Assembly: GCA_022316685.1 (NCBI GenBank)
Contig: JAKJHU010000024.1
Location: 3,666,501 to 3,730,500, forward strand
Direction of reading: 5' to 3'
Length of the DNA: 64,000 nt
Origin: Progne subis subis
Taxonomy: Eukaryota; Chordata; Aves; Passeriformes; Hirundinidae
Part shown: in pieces, positions 10,086 to 23,183 of the stretch
Layout: each line of letters starts with the position of its first letter
Numbering within the stretch: the first letter of the stretch is position 1
Notes under the pieces: model-generated
Told to the model about the DNA's origin: nothing
What the model saw: the letters and a program-made list of their open reading frames with translations, nothing else
The model's database searches: none
Position numbers and translations under genes: made by a program

Positions 10086-13000
10086 ATATGCCAGCTTAAA
10101 GTAGCACAATGCATCCTCAGTGAAATGTAGAGAAGTAGTTGTATGAACAGCATAACCAATGGAGAATAAGTGAACTGTAAATTCAAAATTCAGATTACCC
10201 TGTATTTCAGGATACTTGCTTGTGTGAAGAAAGCCGGGTGGCCTTGGAAAAGTTAGAAACTTTTAGTTCCTTTTTATGAATGAGCTGAAGCGATGATGAT
10301 TATTGAAAATGGATTAAACCATTTTCTTATTAAAACTCTTCAAGATAAAAAATGCTTTCTCTCTGCCTTGCTGTGAAATTGAATTTTAACCTTTCTTATC
10401 TGCTTTACTAAAAAATGGAGGAAATGAACCTGGATTATGTCCCAGCAGTGCACTTATTTGGAAAGATGTGGGAGTTTGATTCACATTAGTGGAGGTGTCT
10501 CATTTACCAGCTTGGAGCTACAGTGCTTTCTTCATAGACCTCTGCTGAGTGACTAAGTCTAAATCTTAGGACATGGAGGAGCCAAGTTCAGTTCTCTGCT
10601 TTGTTATTCTTCTGTCTCTCCTATGGCCTTATACACCTTGCCCAACACTGGACTCTGTCTCAGTAATCCTGTTGTAATATTTTTGCTTGATGTTGGTCAA
10701 CAAAATAGAAATTTGACTGACAGTTGAAGACAGCAACTAAATTGTTCATGTCTTGTATAACTGCAGAAGGGCCCCAAAGCTACTGACCAACATGGCAAGT
10801 AATTCGTAGTGTTATGAGAAATATTCTGGTTTTAATCAGAAATCTGTATACTTGTCCAATATATATTGCGATTTTGATAGTTTTCAAAGAAACATTTAGA
10901 TCCCAAATAGCTCAATAAGTATTTTTTTAGGACCCTAAATTGAAATTGCAACTCCGAACATACAATTCTGAGAACTTTCAAAGGAATTTGTAACATTTGT
11001 AACATTTGTTTTCTTTCTTAAATCAGAATAATTAAACAGAAACATGAATCAGTAAGAAAAAATTTCGTTATTTATGGCTAGAACCTTTATTTCTCACAGT
11101 TAGATATGACTTACAATTTACTTCATTATACTGCTGAAGTACGTGAAACAATGTCTGTGCTGAGTGGGTGGAAGCAGGAGCAGTTTTGGGGTGACAGATC
11201 ACAGAGCCATGGTGGTGAGGTCAGGATCATACCTGCTGCACTGGCTATTGTATCTGTATGCATCTTGAAATCATGAAGCCATTTTCTCTGGTTCCTCTGC
11301 CTTGTTCCACCAGCATTATTTCCCTGAAGAAGAGTGGTCAGCAGCTAAACAGAATGAGGGGACAAAGCGTGCAGTTACAAAGTCATGTCTCGGAGAGGCC
11401 GTTGGGGTTTGTGGGCACCTGGGAAAGGTGCACAAGGATGTCCATCCAAGGAGGTGCAGGCACATTCAGTGAGTTGATGAATATGACAGCTGATACTTGT
11501 TTGCTTAACAGCTGGGACCTTCTTTGCTAGCTTCATCACTAGTGGAGAAGTGTTTCATACATGTGCCATGTAGTATAAACACCAGATTGCCTCCCTGTCT
11601 TGCCAAATTCCCAGGACATGGTGCCTGTGAAGTTGCTCTGAGTGCACTGAGCAATCATGATGGCATTTGCTACCTTAGCATTTTTTCATGGGGCTGTGAA
11701 CATGCTGAAACAGGAGTAGGGCATTAACAGCTCAGTGTCACAGTGAGGTGGCCACTGTTAGCATGATCTCACACCCTGCAGAAACACTGATCTCAATAGC
11801 ACTTAAGAGAGTGCCTGTCATAATTAATGAGGCTGTTAATCCTCCTCCTTGGAGAGTGGCTGAAGGCCACAGACTCCTTCTCATGAGGTGACCACAGCTA
11901 GTAGGAAGGAAGGAGAACTAATTGCTAAATTTTGAATTTTGTGGCTATTAAGAGGTTTTATATACTTAGCAGTTAATCAGCTTATATCATGGATTTTCTC
12001 CACTTGATTCATTTCCCCCAATTCCCAGATCAGTAGACTATGGCTACTGAGATCTTCTGACTACTATACTGTTTTTTGGTTTACAATTTTTTTTTTTTAA
12101 ATTAGCTCTTTAACCTCAGTGGCCTTCCAAGAGTGCCTCTTGCCATTCCTGTATTAGTTCCCAAAAGCCTTGCTTTTGTACATCTTTTCTGCTGTTTTCT
12201 CCAAGGTTAGTATTTGTCAGCCATTCCTACTTTTGTAGAGGGTTATTAAGTGTTATATGCATTTGCAGTCTTGTAGGTAGCATTACCTCCCCTTTCACTT
12301 CAACATTGCTTTATGCTCCTGGGCTACCTGGCAATCCAAAAGAAGTCATTATCAGAACTAAGAGCTCATCTACAAATCCTTTTGTGTTTTTTCTTTTTTG
12401 AAATGCCTTTTGACAATAAAGTTGAATTTGTGTAATAATTTGAGTTTAAAATTGAGTTACCAAATAAACATTTCTAAAATTAAAATGGCTGTTGGAAAAC
12501 ATTTTCTCTTCTATAATTCTTAGCAGTGAAAATCTGAAAGTGAGAAAAAAGGGGAAGTGGGAAAGCTGGAACTCTACAGCAGTAGAAACAAAAGATGCAC
12601 AGCAGAAATTTGAACTCTTTCCATTTTGGTGTGCTAGCACTTCTGATTTTAACAGTTAATTGCTCTTGCACCTTTAACTCTTTAGCAACCATTGCTTTTA
12701 GGAGTCCATTACAATGGGGAAAATCCATTGCTTAGTATAAAAGGAGTGAGGGAAATACTTTATTGCCTTTTATTAGTGGTCTATTTCTATACATAAAAAA
12801 TTATACGTTACTTTGCTTGAAAACCTCTCTCACAGGGACTTTTCAGTTAGGTTGAGCAGGAACTTCTAAAAAGTGACAATGTCCCTATGATACCAGCTTT
12901 CTGAACAAGGCCTGTGCAATATGAATATCAAGTTATTGACTTTGAGGGGAAGCTGGTAAGACGGGAAAATTTTAATTCTCTTATTCTTGTATAGCTAGAA

Positions 13001-14859
13001 AGAAACAGAACAAGAGCTAGATGTTGGTCAGAGATGTTAAGTAAAAATTAGTAGTTCTCTAACATATACCCAGTGAAATCATATGGTCTTGTCTTGAGAT
13101 GCACAAAGTTTTTCCTGCAGATTATTTTAGGTCCAGGAATCTTAATATATTTTCAGGCCAGATTTAAAGGTTTTACACTGGGATGGTGGCAGTGAATGCA
13201 AATATGGCCCCAGATATGAGACTTTATCCTATATTTATCATAATCTGGAGGGGAAAAAAATAACAGTAAAAATAAATCCCCTTATTTTTATGATAGCAAA
13301 CAGAACAAATGAGAAAAAACCCTCACCTATTTCATATTGTCCTTTCCTGGATTTCTGTTTTATTGCAAATCACTATTTTCAAATAGGCAATATATCTGAC
13401 AGTTTTGCATAGAGTTGTCACTGACTGCATGTGTGAGTGATCTGTAAGAGAAATCCATGTTTAGTGTTTGGTTGAACTCTTAGATCTTGGTAAGTTGTCT
13501 TCAATTTGTGAACTTGTCTTCCATCTGTGTAGTGCATGGAGACAGACAGCAGCCTACGGAGCCAAATGGGAATTTCACTCCTGTGAGGAGTCCCTGACAT
13601 GCTGATTCTTGCACTGCCTCCTTGGCAAGACTGTGAAGAAGATACATGACCAATGTAAGAAAAAACAGATTATGACATGCGTTAGGCTTTAAGTGACATA
13701 GTTTGCATTAAGTTCTGAGTTAGTTTAAAAAAAAAAAAAATCCCAAAATAGGAAGACATAACTGGCTCTTACATAGCTTCTTATTTTATGATGCACATTT
13801 AGTTCAGCTGAGGAACAGGCATATAGCAGTGAAACTTCTCACTGTAGACCTAGTTTATCATCTCAGACTCTTCACAAAGGACAACTTGGAAGTAGAGACA
13901 CGTTTATGCATATATTTACAGGTCACAGACTGCTTTCTCCTCAGGTATGTTTTGCAGGAATGATGGCACAATTAACAGAATTGCTCTGTTTTCCTTTTGG
14001 ACATTTCATGTTCTTAATTCGGCATGGTACTTTTAGAGTAACTAAATTGCTTCTTCAGCATATTTGCGATGTTTAGGGATCAGCAAGACTTCTAGAGGTT
14101 CAGAATGCAGAAATACCCATTTTGTTGACTGTTTTTCTTTTACTAGTGTAATGGGTTGGTTTCAACATTATGGGAGAGAAGATATTACATAATTTGGTCC
14201 AAAAACTGATGTCAGATCTGGGGTTTGTGAAACTTCTTTTCTGTGTGTGCTTAGGAAAGCAGTGGAGAAAGAGGGAGTGATAGGGGGTCACAAACATGTG
14301 TGCACCCATTTTTATAATTTTTTTAATCAGAAAAATTTTCTACTTGGAAAATCAAATTATTGTACTGGCTTTGAACACATAAAGTGTCCATTGCAGCACA
14401 TATAGAAATTACTTGTGAGCAGTGCACACCAGGTGGCTAAGAAAAGCAAACCTGTGTAAGCTGACGTAAATTCAGTTAACAATGGTTCATATTTTGAATG
14501 AAAAAATTTCAGAGGTCTACAGACTGTCTGGACTAGTCTGTTGCCTGGGAAACTGCACTTGGTAAATTATGGTAAGGGGAAAACATGGTTATTAGATATG
14601 TATTTTTTATAATTATTGCTGTAATTTTTACAATAAACATCCAAGCCAGGGCTATGCAATGGACTTGATCAGCCTTTTCATGTTTGTACAGCACTGATAA
14701 TAAGATTGGGACATTTCTTTGTAAGCAGTGCATGGTTGCATAGGAGGTTAAATATTAAGTGAAAAATAGTTATTTTCCAAATCTATCAGCGTATGTGTTG
14801 TAGATATAAAATCTCTTTCTCTTGTTATTGATGACTTACTGTGTCTGCCTTATATGCAG
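10086..14859. other. Unique AT-rich non-coding DNA
   Basis: No repeat family, RNA gene or coding exon is recognised. Minor features are a direct repeat of GTAACATTT at about 10990-11007, T-rich tracts near 12087-12100, and an A14-type run near 13727-13740. All open frames are under 100 codons. Confidence 0.6.
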
Positions 14860-14974
14860 AATGGACTGCTGGAGAAATGGTTGACTCCGTTCCTCCCAAA
14901 CCTGGCATAATTGAAAAAGCCAAGAGAGAATAAGGATTGCCTGAACTCTTACAGCTCTAATAATTTCTTATCCG
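14860..14974 (+). other. Candidate exon flanked by splice consensus
   Basis: The segment is preceded by a pyrimidine-biased tract ending TATATGCAG (AG at 14858-14859) and followed by TCCG/GTAGGT (GT at 14975-14976), a strong vertebrate donor. One frame reads through the acceptor and contains an ATG at 14877 and a TAA at 14931-14933, giving the 18-residue MVDSVPPKPGIIEKAKRE. The stop lies 41 bases before the donor. As a coding exon it would therefore be a terminal or poison exon; otherwise it is a 5'-UTR or non-coding-RNA exon. I do not recognise the peptide. Such splice pairs also arise by chance in 64 kb, so this needs transcript support. Confidence 0.35.
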
Positions 14975-16438
14975 GTAGGTGTCCTCTCTTTTCTTAACAC
15001 TTGTACTTTTCAAGAGCATGAGCTTAAATTTTTATAAAGGATATCTAGAAAGATTTACTTAATATGTGGTAAGGCACAGAGCATCGACTTTTGAAATTGA
15101 TAAAATAGAATGCTTGGACTGGCTGCTCCAGACACTGAAGCTTGATTTACATATCTTTTCAAATGGGAGTGAAATACACCAAGAGCATAAAAGCATAAAC
15201 ACATCATTTTTAACCTTCTCTGAAAAGAAGAAAAAAGCAAGATCATACTAAAATTCTAAACAGTGCCTCCTGTTTTGGCTAACCAATTCAACAAAACCAA
15301 ATTGTTTTCAACCCCCATCTCCTTGGAAGACACTAAGAGAGACACAATTTGCATTGAGGAGAATGGAGAAAATTAAGGGGAATGTTAATTTTGCTTGAAA
15401 CTAGATACTCATAAAGCAACGTTGAAAGCTCAAGTCAAAATGAGTTTCAGACAACATCTTCCTTCTGCATGTGCCTCATTGAGGCATTTCTTCCAAAATG
15501 TAACTGTAAGAATGTCTTTTACAAGAGCAGTCATGCTGCTGTTGGGACAACTGGAGCACATACTCCCAGTCACTGTTTCCAACCTGGAAAGTGCTGTGCA
15601 AGGTCAGACCAGCTTTTTGTGTCTGCTATCCCTTTCTTGGCTTTGGCACGTGGCTGCTGGCACTCTGGGTTTCCTTGCAGCAGTTATAGATCCCTCAGAG
15701 GTCACACCTGCTTGCTTGGTTGTGGTGCCCTGACTTGTGCTGAGCACTGGCTTTTCTCTCTGCCCTCTCAAGAGAGCTGCAGGTTGCCCAAAATCTATTT
15801 TTTTGGGGGTCTTTTCTCTCCACAGTTTCTTCTTGCTGGGCTTTTGCTTTTAAAGGCAAACTGAACTCTTCGGCTCAAAAGGAATTTTAAAACTTTTAAA
15901 ACTGAGCCTTGACATTTGGTTTGGAATGGCGGGGAGAGAAACTGCAATTTTTACATTACTGCATATACAGCAGGAGTCCCAGACTCTTACTTCAACAAGT
16001 TTTTATGAAGAAACTCACTGAAAAACTAATGGGGAACTAAAACCCCCTTCCTGGGGTTAAGCCATTCAGTAACTGTGGCCACTGATCTATTTGCCATGGT
16101 TTTCTAGATGTGGTCTCTCCCTAAGTGTCAAGCTACAATTGGAGAATGAGTGCTTCAGTCCATAGTAAAGGTTATTTTCCAAGTCAAATGGAATCGTGGA
16201 ATTGAGGAGTTGACACCGGCATAGTCTCCAAACTGTCACACTTCTGTACAAAAACTAATAACACTGGACACACTGCAGTCTTCTGGACTGGCAGAGTTTA
16301 TTTTTAACTCTGTAAGTGAGGTAAGTTAGGGAAATTTGGTATTCATTGCCACTTAGCTTCCTCCTCAAAACCCTGGTGGTAAAGATCTGCTTCTCTTGGT
16401 TGTCACTGTGCTATATTTACTTACATTCTCTATAGATA
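14975..16438. other. Non-coding DNA
   Basis: No gene is recognised. Two overlapping plus-strand frames (15395-15733 and 15469-15864) cover a slightly GC-richer stretch at about 15590-15790, without known motifs. Confidence 0.55.
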
Positions 16439-16481
16439 CTCTCTCTCTCTCTATATATATATGTATATATATTTTTTTTTT
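16439..16481. repeat. Compound CT/AT microsatellite with T tail
   Basis: A CT dinucleotide run (16439-16452) passes into AT dinucleotides with one G interruption (to about 16472) and then a T run. This is a typical compound microsatellite that is likely to vary in length. Confidence 0.9.
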
Positions 16482-18939
16482 AATTCACGAAAACTGTGTT
16501 GTAAAAATCATGAGACTCTATTTTGTTAGATAAGTGTTGAACCTGGAACCTTCTAGTTCTACCAGTGGTTTAGAGTGTTCTGCCCCAGAACATTTACTAA
16601 TGTGACTAATGAACATTTTGTAATCTGTTACATATAGTTTGTTCTGTCATATTTTCTCTGTGGACAAATTGTATAACCATTGCTGTTCTTCTCTTTAAGA
16701 TGTTGCTTATGTTTGTGAAGGTCTGTTACTTATGACCATGTTAGTAAAGGTGGCTTGGAAAAGAGAGCTTGCTTGCTTCCTGTTTTTCTGGAACTTCATT
16801 TCATTTCAGGTCTGTTACCCTCTGAGGAGCCTCGTTGCTACCCCAGTAATCTTTGTTACTGAGTATATTTACTGACATGATTGAATACACTTTGTTCTTT
16901 TAGAGGTACTTTCAAAATGTGTTTTAAGATGATGGTCCAATGGGTGTTTTTAAGGTAAAATCTGACAATTTGACAACTTTTGGATAGTTTGGTGTTTCTG
17001 TAGATCTCTGCTGTAACACCATCCACAATAGCCTGGGGACAATAGTAAGTTACTTCATAGAAGCGGCTTCAGCAAACTCCACATAGATCAGTGTAATCCT
17101 TTGAATATGTCAAAACCATTAGTGAGAAATTCCATATTAAATTTGAATTCAGATGCCATGTTTGGTTTTGAAATCTGTATTCTCACTTTTGAGACAGTTA
17201 TATTACAAATCTTCCTCATCTTTGATGGTAATGCATAAAACAAATCTGTGTCTCGCTTTTACAAAAAAAGTGGGGTTTTAGAGCTAAATGTGACTCAAGT
17301 ATTGACAGTTTCATAAGCTACAGGTTGTACGCAGCTTTCTTGTTCCCAGTATCATTACTTTTAAACATAATCTTGATTTATGATAGAGAATTTTAGAACT
17401 GCTTTAAAACTTCATTTTCTGGTACCATGATTTTTTCTCTTAAGCCTTTGTTACTGTGCATCTCCGGGCTGGAATAGACATTATTCTAGGTTGTTTAATC
17501 TCTTTATACTGAACTACTAATTCTATCAAATGTTTATGATGGGGACGATGTCTCTAGGAATTTTTCTTCTCTGAAAAAATGCAATATATTGTGTTTCTAA
17601 AGAAAAAATTCAAAAGCCTGAAGAAAAAATCACCTCATAAATGATTACTCGGAGCACACTTAGAGCAGTCATAATGCTGTGAGTTGGCCACACTTTTGGG
17701 GAAATGAAAAAATATAACAAGAAAATATGCAGAAGAAGAATACAGGAATATCTTGTGCCTCCTAAATTCTGAATGAAAAAGGTAAACATCTTATTAAAAA
17801 ACCCAGTATATCTATCAGCCAACTAAATTGCTTTTTGGAAACACATTAATTCTAGGCTATGTGAACAGCAGTTATTAGTGTTCATAGTCAGTTTTATCCA
17901 AGAGATGTGTCCTCCAGCAGGTCCATACTAATGAAACTCTGCCTTAACTAGGTTTTACATTTTGCTTGTACATTTCCTATCTGCTTGGAGGGTCTCAGCC
18001 CTTGTTCCTAAAATGGTTATCAGAATACCCTGTTTTTCACCTCTGTTTTTTTTGAGTATCATGATTTATTCCTCAAAGAAGCATGGGTTGAATCTACCTC
18101 AATCTCAATCAGGGTCATACATCGGCATGTACTTAACTGAAAGTTCATTTGTTATCTTGATTTAATTGTAGCAATGGAACAGTGGAATAATGCATTCTAT
18201 TCACTATTCTAAATAATTCAAGTGACTTTATTCAGATTCCTAAGAAGTAACTGTCACCAGTGTGGGATTTGAAATAGCAAGTATTGCTTTATGCTTAACA
18301 AAACACGGATAACTGACAGCCCCTTCAAATGGGGAATGGTTCATTTTGTGATGCAAAACAGATAGCTTGGTTGGGAATAATATTATGTATCTATATGCAG
18401 GATTAAATCCCAGACAGAAAGCACAGTGAGATGAAAAAATTGTATTGCTAGTCTCTCTTTTTCCTGCAGTAAAACTGAATATTTCACAGCCCTCAGGAGA
18501 GAAAGGCAAGTGGCTGGTTAATGAATCAGCTGTGTTTGACGTACCTTATAACTATTTTTGAACTTTCAGCTCCCTTTTTTAAACATGAGCAGATTGTTCC
18601 TGTGATTGAATAGCTTTCTCCATTAAGAATCTTGTGATAGGAGATTTACATGTTAGAGAACAGAGTACCTTCAACAGAGGTAAGCAATATTTCTGACACC
18701 ATTGACAGCCAAAGTGCTCAAGAGCTAGGCAGTCTTCTTCAGCAAAGACTGCCTTCATCCCTTCATCATTCTAGGAAAAGCTTGGTTTCAGGGGGTTTGT
18801 TTTTTTAATTTATTTAAAGTAGTTTGTCACACACATTTTGAGAAGCTGAAATTTGAATTCTTAGAACTTGTGGTCAACGGAGCTAACTGTGGTAGCCAAA
18901 GCAATCTGATGGTGCTTAGCAGCCTATTAGTCCAGCTCT
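16482..18939. other. Unique AT-rich non-coding DNA
   Basis: Nothing recognisable on either strand. Short frames at 17610-17822, 17962-18165 and 18240-18509 have no familiar motif and no splice-bounded structure that I could support. Confidence 0.6.
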
Positions 18940-19255
18940 TTGCTATTGCGCTGTGTCACAATGGTGAGTCCTTCAGTATCTGTCACTTGCAAACCTGCCA
19001 GCATCTTCGTGCATGAAACATCAGGAAAACATTTCTGGGGATGCTGCCAAAGGGAATGGCTCCGTGTGCTTGGCCCTTTTCCTCCTCTCTGGATGGCGCG
19101 TTCTGGGATCGCTGCTGGAGATGAGCCCAAGTGATACACGCGGATCTGTGCCAGCCGGGGACGGAGGCGCACATGGAGGGCAGATGGGTGTGTTAGTCGC
19201 ATTTTGCTCATCATCCTTCTGGGCTGCCATGCTCATTATCCAACTGATCTAGCAG
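18940..19255. other. CpG-bearing GC-rich patch
   Basis: A block of about 300 bp is markedly richer in CpG than its surroundings, with several CpG at 19090-19160 (GGCGCG, ACACGCGG, AGCCGGGGACGG, AGGCGC). Five overlapping frames on both strands are open across it, which fits composition rather than a protein. It is too small for a classic CpG-island promoter. An enhancer, a non-coding exon or a decayed insert are possible. Confidence 0.35.
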
Positions 19256-19707
19256 CTACTTAACATATGAATCCTCCTAAAAGGAACTGTTAAATTGATA
19301 GGTCGAGTGAACTCTCACTGACATTACACAGAAAATGCTTTAAAAAACCTTTCAGAGTCCCAATGAGTTAAAAAGCAATTTATGCATTTCGAAAGCTGCA
19401 TTGAAGCAGAATATAATATTTTTATATTCTTCCAGTGATAACTTATGCTTAAAGAGATGTTTCAACCTGAAAAAGGCAGGAGGTGAGCAGGTGGCAGCTT
19501 TGGGTGCCTGGGCACAGCTCCCCTGGGTAGTGGGAGCTCTTTTGCTGGCAGGTGAAGGGGCTGCTGCCTTGAGCTGTCCCACAGGTGCTCCTGGTTCGCT
19601 GTGGTTGGTCACAGTCAGGTTTGCTTGGTTTAAAGTGTAATTGTTCAAAGCTACAGTCAAATACGAACCCTTCAATCAACTGTTTTATTAGATTGCAAAA
19701 ACCCAGA

Positions 19708-19925
19708 GTTCATAGAACCACAGAATAATTTATGATGGAAGGGTCTCTGGAGGTGATCTGATTCATTTTCTAGTCAGATTTTGAATATCTCCAAAGATGG
19801 ATATTCACAATGCCTCAGGTCTTTTCCATTGCTTACCTTATTGTGAAAATTTTATTTAAACCACTGCTGCATAACCACAAAAGTGCAACATTCCCATATT
19901 TATCCATTCTAGTGCCCTTCTCTGT
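19708..19925 (-). mobile_element. CR1 LINE, truncated 3' end, old copy
   Basis: Read on the plus strand, this starts with CATAGAACCACAGAATAAT and GATGGAAGGGTCTCTGGAGG. That is the complement of the CR1 3' end, which terminates in short ATTCTATG-like repeats. The copy continues as diverged CR1 3' sequence to about 19925 and is severely 5'-truncated, as is usual for CR1. No intact reverse transcriptase is present. It is more diverged than the copy at 27108-27767, so it is probably older. Confidence 0.78.
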
Positions 19926-22647
19926 CAGGCAAAGCAGGGAAGCTAATAGGGAGTAAAAGAACCTTAAAATGTGACTGTAACCTGGACTCAGGAGTATATT
20001 AGAGCTTATATCAGTACAGATTATTTCTTATTTCATATAGTTCCCTAATAGGCTTTTGAATTTTCCTGTTTAAACCTCTGAAAGTGAATCTCTAATAGCT
20101 GCATCAAGATCCCTAAATACTCCATGAAAAAAATCAAAATCCACTCTTCACTGGAAGAGAAAAAAGAAAGAGTATTTTTTGGGGGTTCTACACCTTAGGA
20201 AAAAATATGCAAAATCCTTCAAGGCTCTTGCTTCTGGGTGACTTTTGTCTGTTTTGGCTGGTGGTCTTAATTTATTTTTCCTTTTTTCTATCTAGTCCCT
20301 AAGGAAAGCTTACAGTAACTGTGATCCTGGGCATTCTGTACTTAATAGCTAGTGTAAAATCCTGATGAGAATATAGAGTAAAACCTGTGTAATCACTCAT
20401 ACAAAGGACACTTTTGTGAACTGCGTTCCTGTGAGGACACAAAATTCAAAGAGAAGCTTGAATGTGCTTTTTGTGTTCAGAGGAAGAAAAATCCTCTTCT
20501 TGCAGGTATTCAATCCTGTCCTCTCATAGATGCTGCTCCCCAACTCTTTTATGCTCAAGGGTTCTTCCTTCTTCCCCTGTCCATATTGTCTGGTCTGCCT
20601 CCTGTCCCTGCCTGCCCATGTTATTTGGGCAGCAGCAAGAGGTCCCAGCTTGTGTGTGTGTGTACCCCTGATGAAGCACCATGTTCAAATGCTGGCATTT
20701 GTGCCACAGGTTTACGATCACTGCATCAATTGGTGCCTCAGTTCAAATGATTTATCTTTGCTCTTGGCTTGCTGCGAGCTTTTCCACAAGCTGCAAGGAA
20801 AACTGATTTTGTATATGTGGTTTTTAGCAAGTTACTCAGCTTTTTACTCATGTTATCTGAAGGAAATGGGACAAGAACTGAGAAGTAGCGTGGTGAATAC
20901 CAGGGTGTGCACAGGACCTGGAGCTGTCACAAAGGATTGCACGATGGGGGTGGCTGGAGACCTCACTCCCTCTGCCCTGTGGCACTGGAGAACACCTGGC
21001 TCTGAGATCCATGAGAAGGCTGCTGAGAACTGCTCCGTTAGGAAGGATCAGTTGCTGCAGGTTTTAGAAAGCATAGAGTTTGAAGCATTTAGGAGTCTGT
21101 CATTTAATCAAATCCCCAGGGAACAATCCATTTTTGGTATATCAAAATAGGTACATTTTGCTTATGTAATCAATCCTAAGATGATAAATACTTTATCATC
21201 CATTCTGGGCAATTTACTTCAGTGATTGGCATCAATTAAACATTGTGTGGTCAATATAATTTTCATACTGCACATTTAGCTGCAGTTTCACCTACTTTTT
21301 TAATTTATTAAAAACTATGGTTCCATTTTCCTTTTTATTTGAACTCAGAAGCCTAATTTTCTTTTTTTTTTCCTGATTAAAAAGTATGTTGTTGAGACTA
21401 ACCTGGAGTTACGTAAATCAATAATGCTACACAGAAAACAAGAACAAATTGTACCTCTTATTTGCATAATGGACAAGATGTAAAATGAATTCCTCAGGTT
21501 AATGAGTGTCCTCAGGGTTGTTTGTGAGAATATACAGCCTTCTGTGACACCAATGTGTTACTGATTGAAAAGTACTGCTCAGAGTCAAAGAAAAGAAGTG
21601 AAAAAAAATCAGGGGCAAGCAGGTTGGGGGACTCCATACTAAGCTTTTAGATTTAGTGCATTGATTTTTGGATGCCTGCATTGAGCTTCACCATAAGCTG
21701 AGGATACAAATTCAGATTTACCCTTTCTTTGAGGTTCAAACTCAACCTAATCTCACCTGGGTTTTGGCTAAAATGCAGCTGAGTCCCCAAGTTTCTGTCA
21801 CACTGACATAAGTTTATCTTTATCTTAGAAAGAGAACAGTGCTCCCCAGAGGAGAGGGAACACGAACACCCTGTGCAGGGTTATGCAGCTCAGTTAACTT
21901 AGAAGAGTCTGAATCTTAGATGAGACAATCATGGGGCCAAAAATTGCTAGAAGCAGGCAGTTACAACAGCATTAAAATGTCTCATATTTCCTATTCTGTT
22001 TCTGCTCCATTACCTTTATCCTCTTATTCCAGGCAGTTAGCTTCCTCTTGCTCCTATTAGCTTGCTGTGAAATAGTAACATGGCTGGAGGAGCACAGGGT
22101 ACTGCCACAGGTGGCCATTCCTGCATGGAGAGGAGAAAGGATAGGAGAACCTTACTTTGGCTGGAGTGCTCTGCAAAGGGAATTGCTTTTGGAAGCTTGT
22201 AGTGTGACTGCAGTTGGATATGCGTTTACGTAGATGGCAAGAAGGGATTCAAGGCAGAAGGGAGGGCCTATTACCTCCCCACCCAGTGTAACATTTTCTG
22301 CTCCAAAAGGAGGAGACTGGTGCTGCTCAAAGTTCAGTTGAGGATAAACAAAACAAGTTTATTTTTTCTTAAGCCTTACTCATAATGAAGTATAGTATCT
22401 GAATTTTACCATAACTATGCACCGTGGAACGGTCATAAACTACTGAAGAAGAGCTTCTACAAAAATTAAATTCCACATTAGTTACATTTCATGTAATGGG
22501 AGAGAATTGACTCTGCAGATCAACCGCTGCACAGTGACTCTTGCTTTTTTCCCTGTTCAATATGTACCTTGAATATTGCAGCATAAGAGATTATCTCCTT
22601 TAGAGGATTGTTCTGAAGAAGGGAATGTTCAGTCAAGTGAAGAAGGG
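19926..22647. other. Non-coding DNA between CR1 and LTR
   Basis: Apart from the open frame at 20530-21150 (separate entry), nothing is recognisable. There are T-rich runs near 21360-21372 and short frames without motifs. Confidence 0.55.
20530..21150 (+). other. 206-codon open frame of unknown status
   Basis: This is the longest continuous open frame in the window, starting at an ATG at 20530. The translation has a hydrophobic, cysteine-containing N-terminal third (roughly residues 10-35, membrane-segment-like), a second hydrophobic stretch near residues 75-110 and a more charged C-terminus. No domain is recognised. It includes a GTGTGTGTGTGT run at about 20654-20665 that would encode low-complexity Cys/Val. 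No promoter, splice signals or polyadenylation signal were tied to it. A chance frame is the likelier explanation. Confidence 0.15.
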
Positions 22648-22861
22648 TGTCCTGGGGTGACTGTGTATCCCCAATCGTCTGTTGGGTGCAGGGGGGAGGG
22701 CAAGCGCGGTTTGTTTTTCCCCAGGAAAACTCTGCTCATCGGAGTGACCTTGAAGTGGGGGAGCTGGAACTCGGCGAGACTGAAGAAGCTCTGTTGTTTT
22801 TTTTCCCCAGCAGTTAGTTAGTTTAGTGCTAGCGTAGTTAGATGCTGTAGAATAGCTGAAG

Positions 22862-22922
22862 CTTTTTTTGCTTTTTTTTTCTTTTGCCTTTTTTCCTTTT
22901 TTTCCTTTTTTTTCTTTTTTTT
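22862..22922 (+). repeat. Polypyrimidine tract inside the LTR
   Basis: Runs of T broken by single C or GC cover about 60 bases. It is part of the LTR; on the other strand it creates a misleading Lys-rich open frame (22818-23075). Confidence 0.9.
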
Positions 22923-23166
22923 GCCCTCTCCTCGGAACTGTTCCAACCTCTCCGGACTACGGACCTGGGGAAGCACCTGGGGCCTCCACAGGGGACCCAT
23001 CCCACCGAGACCAGCCCTGCACATCTCCTTTTCTCCCAATGCCAGTGGAGACGGAGCGGTGGAGCACAGTGACAATCTTCAAGAGGAGAGACTTTCTTTA
23101 AGTTTGTTATCCCTCTGTAAGCGGCACGAAGCTCTTGTCATCGGGTATTGTGCTAGGAGTGCTTTG

Positions 23167-23183
23167 CCTGTTTAATAAACAGG
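23167..23183 (+). terminator. Polyadenylation signal of the LTR within a small hairpin
   Basis: CCTGTTT and AAACAGG form perfect 7-base arms around AAT, so the AATAAA signal (23174-23179) straddles the loop and the right arm. It lies in the R region of the LTR. The hairpin could be incidental or could affect processing, as proposed for some retroviral R regions. Confidence 0.6.

Noticed and set aside
22818..23075. Lys-rich minus-strand frame
   Set aside because: It is the antisense of the polypyrimidine tract inside the LTR.
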